Assembly (NCBI RefSeq): GCF_036898095.1
Contig: NC_090746.1
Coordinates: 57,328,151 to 57,392,150, forward strand
Origin: Palaemon carinicauda
Lineage: Eukaryota > Arthropoda > Malacostraca > Decapoda > Palaemonidae
DNA: 64,000 nt
Direction of reading: 5' to 3'
In this document: positions 58,179-64,000 of the stretch, one piece after another
How positions within the stretch are numbered: position 1 is the first letter of the stretch
Layout of the letters: every line of letters begins with the position of its first letter
Made by a program: the position numbers and the translations under genes
Notes under the pieces: generated by a model
What the model was told of the DNA's origin: nothing
What the model saw: the letters and a program-made list of their open reading frames with translations, nothing else
The model's database searches: none

Positions 58179-60265
58179 TCCTTAAACTCTCCTACAAACT
58201 TACCTTGAGGCCAGTACTGTAGTTTAGACACCTTAATCCACTATTTTTACTTTGGAATCCATCAGTCTACCATCATCACCACCATGGAAGCTGCTTCATC
58301 AACTAATTAAACACTGATGCAATAGTTTTCATTCTTGTTAGTGATGCACTTTGGCTCATCAGCTTTGCTGCCATAGGTGCATTCCCCACTATGCTATGCG
58401 ATGCCATACCAGATTCATTTTCATTAACCCAGTCTGTTGCTTCTGTATCACAGATGGCCCTCAATATTGTACTTCCAATCTGAGGCCAAAAGTGGCCCTC
58501 AGTCAGTTGACTTCAATGCCATAGTTTTTCCTCAGTTTGCTAGTTTTAATGTTAAGTCAGCTAGCATTAAATGGCCTATTGGGTTTTTTGTCCTTTTACA
58601 TTAAATATTACTCTTCTACCAATTAACTTCCACTGATACTTCATTATTTGGTCCATTCTTCATATTATATAGCATATCAATTAATTAATAGTAGTGATGT
58701 TCTGGGTGTAGTTTCTTGAATGTCCAATGAGCTTCAATTCCTTAAGGTATTAAATTAATATATTAGGTGCACACTTGCTTTTCTTTATTATGTACTCCTG
58801 GTAAAATAATAGTTTACAAAGTAAAATTTTGCTGAAAATCTTAAAACCCCTGTTATACTTATGCAAGCATTACCTAATTTCAAAAAAGTATTTGCAACAT
58901 CAAATTGAACCACAAAAAAATATCTCCAAATTATATTTACTTTGGAATATGGCTGGTCAAAAATAGTCACTGCTTCTAAAACCAAAAATTTGCCAATTTT
59001 TATTTCTCAAACCTTTAATCATACTGTCCACCTGTGGCAGAATTTAATTTAAAAGCTACCACTGCTAGTATGAAGAAAAAATAGGTTAGAATAATGATGC
59101 TATGGCATAAAGTCCTATCTAAATCTTAATCTTAGTCCAAATATGTGGAGTAAACAAAAGTTTACATTTAAGAAACTTGAATGGTCACATGGGAAAATAA
59201 AATTGTTGCAAGAAGATTTTAGAACAGAACATTTGATGCATGGATTCATATTTGGGGGGATGGGGCAAGACCCATCTTTCCCTTCCAATGCACACACATT
59301 CTCAGCTCGAGGTAAGGACTAGGCTATACCACACAATCCAGGACTGCTGGGTTGTCCAGTCACTTCATGACCAGTGAAGAACTTCACTGCCAGTGAGCTG
59401 TAGATAGTGTGTGGTTTCCTGTCATGCACACTGTCAATTCAAACACTTGAAACGACTGAGCAGGAGGCGGTGGAAGACGCGTAAGCCAATGAACTGCACC
59501 CAGGCCTTTATTTAATTGGATGTGGAACATTCAGGGGTGACTGAATTAGGATTAACCCTGAAATGAGAATTGTAAATAATATCACAAATTTTAAAACAAG
59601 TAGTTTAATGCAGGATATTGACTTTTAAAATAGATGCAAAGCCAATTAAAAGGTAAATTCAAAATATTAAGCCATTTTTCTTAATATATTCCCTAAAATG
59701 AGGATCATCCAATCTAACATTTTTGTTATTATGGTATTACCATTAACCAAATACTTGACAGATTTTAAAAATTTCAACCAAGAAAAATTCTGGAAGGTCG
59801 TATTCAGCAACTGTCTGTTTGTATTACTTCGGACCTCAGGCAACAAAGTCATCATTAAAATACTGCTTAATTACAAAATATCAACAAAATATGAATAAAT
59901 ATATACTGTATAAATAACAAATATGTCATAACGTCGCCTGCTACGAGACCACTAGTTGGCATGTTTGCTTGTAGAAGTGAGTTGACGAGTCCTCAGCCGA
60001 TTACCAAAATAAACAAATAATTTGTTACTGTACTTCATTAAATGAAGTGCAATATAAAAATAAATGAATTCATTACAAATGAATGATAATGGTGGGTTTA
60101 TATTTCATGTCTCGTGAGTTTGAATGCTTTTGTGTCATTAGTTGGGCGGTTGAGGGTTGTCAAACTCTCCTATACAACTTTTTCTTGTAAATGCAGGGTG
60201 ATTTTGGGGGCATTTTTCAGGAAAAAAAGTGCATCTTATGACCAGCAAATATGGTATATGTCTGT
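58179..60265. other. 3' flank of the mucin-like gene, then nothing recognised
   Basis: An ATTAAA variant polyadenylation signal lies at 58306-58311, about 130 bp after the stop; its use is inferred. The rest is AT-rich with no supported gene. Confidence 0.4.
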
Positions 60266-60551
60266 AAAATGATATTTTCATAATAAAATAAATTTTTGAA
60301 CATACTTACCTGGTAGTTATATATATAGCTTAGTCCCTGACGTCACGGCAGAAATTTCAAAACTTGTGGCAATCGGCGATTGGGTAGCCAGGTGTACCAC
60401 CAGTGCGCCCTCTACCCAGGTACCTGGAACCATTCCAGTCATTCCTCAGATATTCCATGCCCTTAGGTCTCTCGAGGGGAGGAGGGTGGGAATTATATAT
60501 AACTACCAGGTAAGTATGTTCAAAAATTTATTTATGAAAATATCATTTTTA
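60266..60551. repeat. inverted-repeat module downstream of DIRS copy 2
   Basis: A segment of about 60 bp at 60266-60325 (GATATTTTCATAA ... CTTACCTGGTAGTTATATA) recurs in reverse complement at 60494-60551 across a 168-bp spacer. A further related AGTTATATATATAGCT word follows at about 60573. As with 20588-21083, it lies on the 3' side of a DIRS element and probably represents terminal/internal complementary sequence. Confidence 0.8.
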
Positions 60552-60661
60552 AACATCTGACTTACTTGATTAGTTATATATATATAGCTGATTGACACCT
60601 TTGGTGGAGGGTCAGAGACAGCCAACATTGTTGGAATTTACCTTAGAGTTGATAACCAAGC

Positions 60662-60971
60662 TTAACCCTTTTACCCCCGGGGTTTTTTGGAAATTTCCAA
60701 CCCTTAACCCCCAGGGGGTTATTTTTTTCCCAGCACATTTTGCAGTATATTTTTTTTAAATTGCTCTAACAGCCTTAATTTTTGTCATAGAGAGGTCAGG
60801 TTGGTCTCATTCTCTTGGAAAATGCCTGAATTTTCTCAAAAAATTATCAAAAAATATGAAAAACAAATTTTTATAGCATTTTTTTGCAAGGACGTACCGG
60901 TACGTCCATGGGGGTAAAGGGATGGCTTTTGTGAAACGTACCAGTACGTCCTTTGGGGGTAAAAGGGTTAA
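60662..60971. mobile_element. TTAA-flanked MITE (piggyBac-like)
   Basis: TTAA at 60662-60665 is followed by CCCTTTTACCCCC. At the other end GGGGGTAAAAGGG is followed by TTAA at 60968-60971. TTAA target duplication with C-rich/G-rich inverted ends is the piggyBac pattern. 310 bp in all, with no coding capacity. A subterminal palindrome ACGTACCGGTACGT lies at about 60894-60907. The MITE is inside the 3' region of the minus-strand DIRS element. Confidence 0.82.
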
Positions 60972-61256
60972 AGGTTCGTACCTGATAAGGAAGCTGACTT
61001 CAATGAATTCCTGCCTCATTATGTCTGCTTTCCTTACGCGATCCAGTGATCCACCCAGGGGGCTGAAGACCTCTAGGACTGTCAAACCGGTGTAAAACCT
61101 CTATGTGACACGACCTCCTCCAATACCCTTGTTCTGGGCGCTCCCAAGAAACAAACTGACCACCTGACTAAAATCAATGATTGTGGAAGACTGCGTCCTA
61201 TCTCCACAAACAACCATAAAAATACAATAGTTCCAAGAGAAGAAAAGGGTACTAGG

Positions 61257-62427
61257 TTACGGGAATGTAGTGGTAGATCCTTCCCCCACTACTGCACTCG
61301 CTGCTACGAATGGTCCCAGGGTGTAGCAGTCCTCATAAAGAGTCTGGACACGTTTCAAATAGTGTGAGGCGAACACAGATTTACTCCTCCAGAAGGTTGT
61401 GTCCATAATGCTTTGCAAAGACCTATTCTGCTTGAAGGCTACAGAAGTTGCCACAGCTCTAACTTCATGTGCCTTGACCTTCAAAAGCTTGAGGTCTACC
61501 TCACTACAATGTGAATGAGCCTCCCTTATTAAGAGCCTGATGAAGAAGGATAGTGCATTCTTAGACATCTGTAACGAAGGCTTCTTGACCGAGCACCAAA
61601 GTGCTTCTGACTTGCCCCATAACTCTTTCGTTCTTTCCAGGTAGAACTTCGGGGCTCTTACTGGACACAGGACCTTCTCCAATTCCTCTCCAACCACATC
61701 CGAAAGGTTCGGAATCTCAAAAGCCTTGGGCCAGGGTTGAGAAGGGCGTTCGTTTTTAGCAAGAAAACCTAGCTGTAAGGAGCAGATAGCCTTGCTATTG
61801 TTATTTCTAAAGCCTACGTTCTTGTTGAAGGCATGAATCTCACTGACCCTTTTTGCTGTCGCCAGACTGACCGAAAAGTCTTCATGGTGAGGTCCTTAAA
61901 CGAAGCTGAATGCAAGGGCTCAAACCTGTCACTCATTAGGAACTTCAGGACTATATCCAGATTCCAAGCTGGCGATTCCTGATGTCGTTCCTTAGGTGTT
62001 TCAAAGGATTTGAGAAGATCCTGGAGGTCTTTATTATTATAAAGGTCCAAAATCCTATGCCTGAAGACGGCCGCTAACATGCTCCTGTATCCCTTGATGG
62101 TTGAAGTTGAAAACCTATGTTTCCTTCTAAGGTATAACAGGAAGTCAGCAATTCGAGTCATAGAGGTACTGGAAGAGGAAACAGAGTTGACTCTGCACCA
62201 TTCTCTAAAAACCTCCACTTGGATTGGTAAACCTTGATGGTAGAAGACCTCCTTGCTCTTGCAATCACCCTAGCAGCCTCCTTTGAAAAACCTCTACCTC
62301 TTGTGAGCTTTTCGATAGTCTGAAGGCAGTTAGATGTAGAGCTTGGAGGATTTGATGGTACCTTTCCAAGTGGGGTTGTTTGAGTAGATCTACTCTTAAT
62401 GGGAAGCTTCTCGGGGGTGTCCACCAT
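61257..62427 (-). pseudogene. DIRS tyrosine recombinase, frameshifted
   Basis: Three adjoining frames make up the protein. 62427-62158 gives the leader and KLTRGRGFSKEAARVIARA; 62218-61814 gives the core-binding domain (EVFREWCRVNSVSSSSTSMT, TIKGYRSMLAAVFRHR); 61890-61257 gives the catalytic domain. In that domain, ATAKRVSEIHAF holds the first catalytic Arg, KAHEVRAVATSVAF the HxxR box and VFASHYLKRV the nucleophilic Tyr. All catalytic residues are present. The shifts at about 62220 and 61865 are single-base events with no nonsense codon nearby, so they could be recent mutations or assembly errors. Enzyme role: integration of the circular cDNA intermediate. Confidence 0.85.
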
Positions 62428-62448
62428 CCATTCCAGTACCTCTGTGAA

Positions 62449-63985
62449 CTACTCTCTTGTGGGCCAAAAGGGGGCCACTAGAGTCAATCTGGTTCCCTCA
62501 TGCGACACAAATTTTTGCATTACTTTGTGCACAATCTTAAACGGAGGGAATGCATACACGTCCAGGTGGGACCAGTTTAAGAGGAAAGCGTCGATGTGGA
62601 CTGCTTCGAGATCTGGCACTGGGGAGCAGTATGTCTCCAATCTCTTCGTCTTCGAGGTTGCGAACAGGTCTATACAAGGACGACCCCATATCCGCCACAG
62701 GTTCTTGCAGAACTCCTGATGAAGTGTCCATTCTGTGGACAAAACTTGACCTCTTCTGCTGAGACTGTCTGCCATCACGTTCCTTTCCCCTTGAATAAAC
62801 ATTGTTACAAGGGTTACATTCTTCTCTTTTGCCCAGTAAAGAAGTTCTCTCGCAGTCTCGTAAAGGGACCTCGAGTGGGTTCCGCCTTGTTTGGCTATGT
62901 AGGCCAACGCTGTAGTGTTGTCGCCGTTGACCTGTACCACTCTGTTCAGGACTGACCCTTTTGAAGCCTTTGAGGGCCAACAGGACTGCCGACAGCTTCT
63001 GGTTTATGTGGAGGATCTCCTCATCTTTTGTCCGGGAACCCGAGATCTCCAACTTGCCCAGTGTTCCTCCCCAACCTGAGTCCGAGGCGTCGGAACACAA
63101 CACAAGATCTGGGTTCCTCTGTTCCAGAGAAAGACCTTGAAGTTTGACTGGGTTGTTCCACCACTGAAAGCAACTTTTTACAGATTCTGTAATGGGGATA
63201 CATTTTGTCTCCAATTCCTTTCCCTTGTCCCAATGTCGATTGAGGTAGAACTGAAGAGGGTGAAGATTCAGTCTTCCAAGGGAGACAAACTGCTCCAACG
63301 AGGAGACGGTTCCCAGCAGACTCATCCAATCTCTCACAGAACACTTTTGTTTCTCTAGAAAGCAATGAAGCTTCACCAGGGCTTGCTCCGTCCTTGAGGC
63401 AGACGGAAAAGCCCGAAAACTCTACTCCGAATCTCCATCCCCAAATAAAGGATCTCTTGGGATGGTTTCAGTTGAGACTTGTCTCTGTTTATCAGAAGAC
63501 CCAGTTCTTCTGATAACCTCAACGTCATCTGCAGATCCTCCAGGCAGTGATTGTAGGAATGAGCTCTGAGTAGCCAGTCGTCCAAATAAAGGGAGGCTCT
63601 GATACCTCTTGAAAGCAGCATACCCGCTACATTTGACATCAGCTTCGTAAAGATTTGAGGGGCGGTGCTTAGGCCGAAACAAAGAGCCTGAAACTGGAAA
63701 ACTTCCTCCTTGTACATGAACCTCAGGTATTGCTTGAAGTTTGGATGGATGGGGATGTGGTAGTATGCTTCCTGGAGGTCTAAAGAGACCATCCAGTCGT
63801 CCTTTCTTACTGCTGCTAGGACTGATTTCGATGTCTCCATGGAGAACTTCGTCTTCTGAACGAAGACATTGAGAGCACTTACATCCAGGACTGGCCTCCA
63901 TCCCCCCCCCCCCCAAATTCTTGGGAACCAGGAACAAGCGGTTGTAAAAACCTGGTGACCGCTAATCTCGCACCCTCTCTATTGC
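62449..63985 (-). pseudogene. DIRS reverse transcriptase-RNase H, frameshifted, partial
   Basis: The RT core is in one frame at 63840-63373: MVSLDLQEAYYHIPIHPNF (first catalytic Asp), ALCFGLSTAPQIFTK and SLYLDDWLLRA, the YLDD catalytic box. Upstream, FLVPKNLGG continues out of the window in another frame, the break lying in a 13-base G run (63902-63914). RNase H follows at 63376-62537 and 62940-62449: LVLCSDASDSGWGG (DAS start), INQKLSAVLLAL (Glu position replaced in alignment, uncertain), VNGDNTTALAYI (second Asp) and NVMADSLSRRG (last Asp). The final part IDLFATSKTKRLETYCS is the DIRS-specific extension also seen in the other copy. Confidence 0.86.
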
Positions 63986-64000
63986 CTCCTTCTCCAATAA

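Larger units (their letters stand above)
60972..64000 (-). mobile_element. DIRS-type retroelement, minus strand, running off the right edge
   Basis: Minus-strand order: RT (to about 63373), RNase H (to about 62450), tyrosine recombinase (62427-61257), then a non-coding tail that includes the MITE and inverted-repeat module. The protein motifs are far better kept than in the 15.6-19.8 kb copy, but the frame changes at about 63905, 63373, 62955, 62220 and 61865. The gag region is beyond position 64000. The two DIRS copies differ enough (SLDLQEAYYHIPI against SIDLTDAYWHLPI) to be separate families. Confidence 0.88.

Overview
The window looks like gene-poor nuclear DNA of a decapod crustacean, most likely a shrimp or prawn. 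The grounds are very dense (TA)n, (GA)n and (ATT)n microsatellites, two DIRS-type retroelements, Merlin and THAP-type DNA transposons, several LINE fragments, tRNA-derived SINEs, intron-split genes and a 500-N scaffold gap. The species call is inference; no sequence search was possible.

Host genes. (1) The 5' end of a PINK1-like mitochondrial kinase gene on the minus strand: exon 1 at 9603-9740 and exon 2 at 5276-5599, both phase 0 with canonical splice sites, separated by a 4.0 kb intron. The kinase domain is not visible and should lie beyond position 1. (2) A secreted mucin-like gene on the plus strand: four phase-consistent exons (52521-52787, 52907-53121, 55206-55288, 55888-58178). It encodes part of a signal peptide, a duplicated 25-residue unit and a roughly 700-residue Ser/Thr/Pro domain built of 11-residue repeats. 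Its first exon was not found. Weak exon candidates sit at the left edge (1-204 minus, 315-482 plus).

Mobile DNA region by region. 7.9-9.3 kb: a THAP-domain DNA element inside PINK1 intron 1, with a second copy at 33.0-34.3 kb. 13.2-14.0 kb: a Merlin element with an 8-bp target duplication, with a relative at 40.7-41.3 kb. 14.2-15.6 kb: an LTR-like repeat. 15.6-19.8 kb: a decayed plus-strand DIRS element followed by an inverted-repeat module at 20.6-21.1 kb. 23.8-25.3 kb: a gag-protease remnant. 25.26-37.53 kb: a very large inverted repeat that splits that protease frame, whose end resumes at 37531. 41.4-48.2 kb: LINE remnants, two head-to-head tRNA-SINE palindromes and long microsatellites. 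54.0-55.1 kb: two opposed copies of a dispersed repeat inside a mucin-gene intron. 60.3-64.0 kb: a minus-strand DIRS element running off the right edge, with an inverted-repeat module and a TTAA-flanked MITE in its 3' part.

The most unusual structures are the giant inverted repeat, the Merlin family whose terminal repeats have been amplified into subterminal tandem arrays, and the head-to-head SINE dimers. Roughly half of the window shows no recognisable feature beyond AT-rich DNA.
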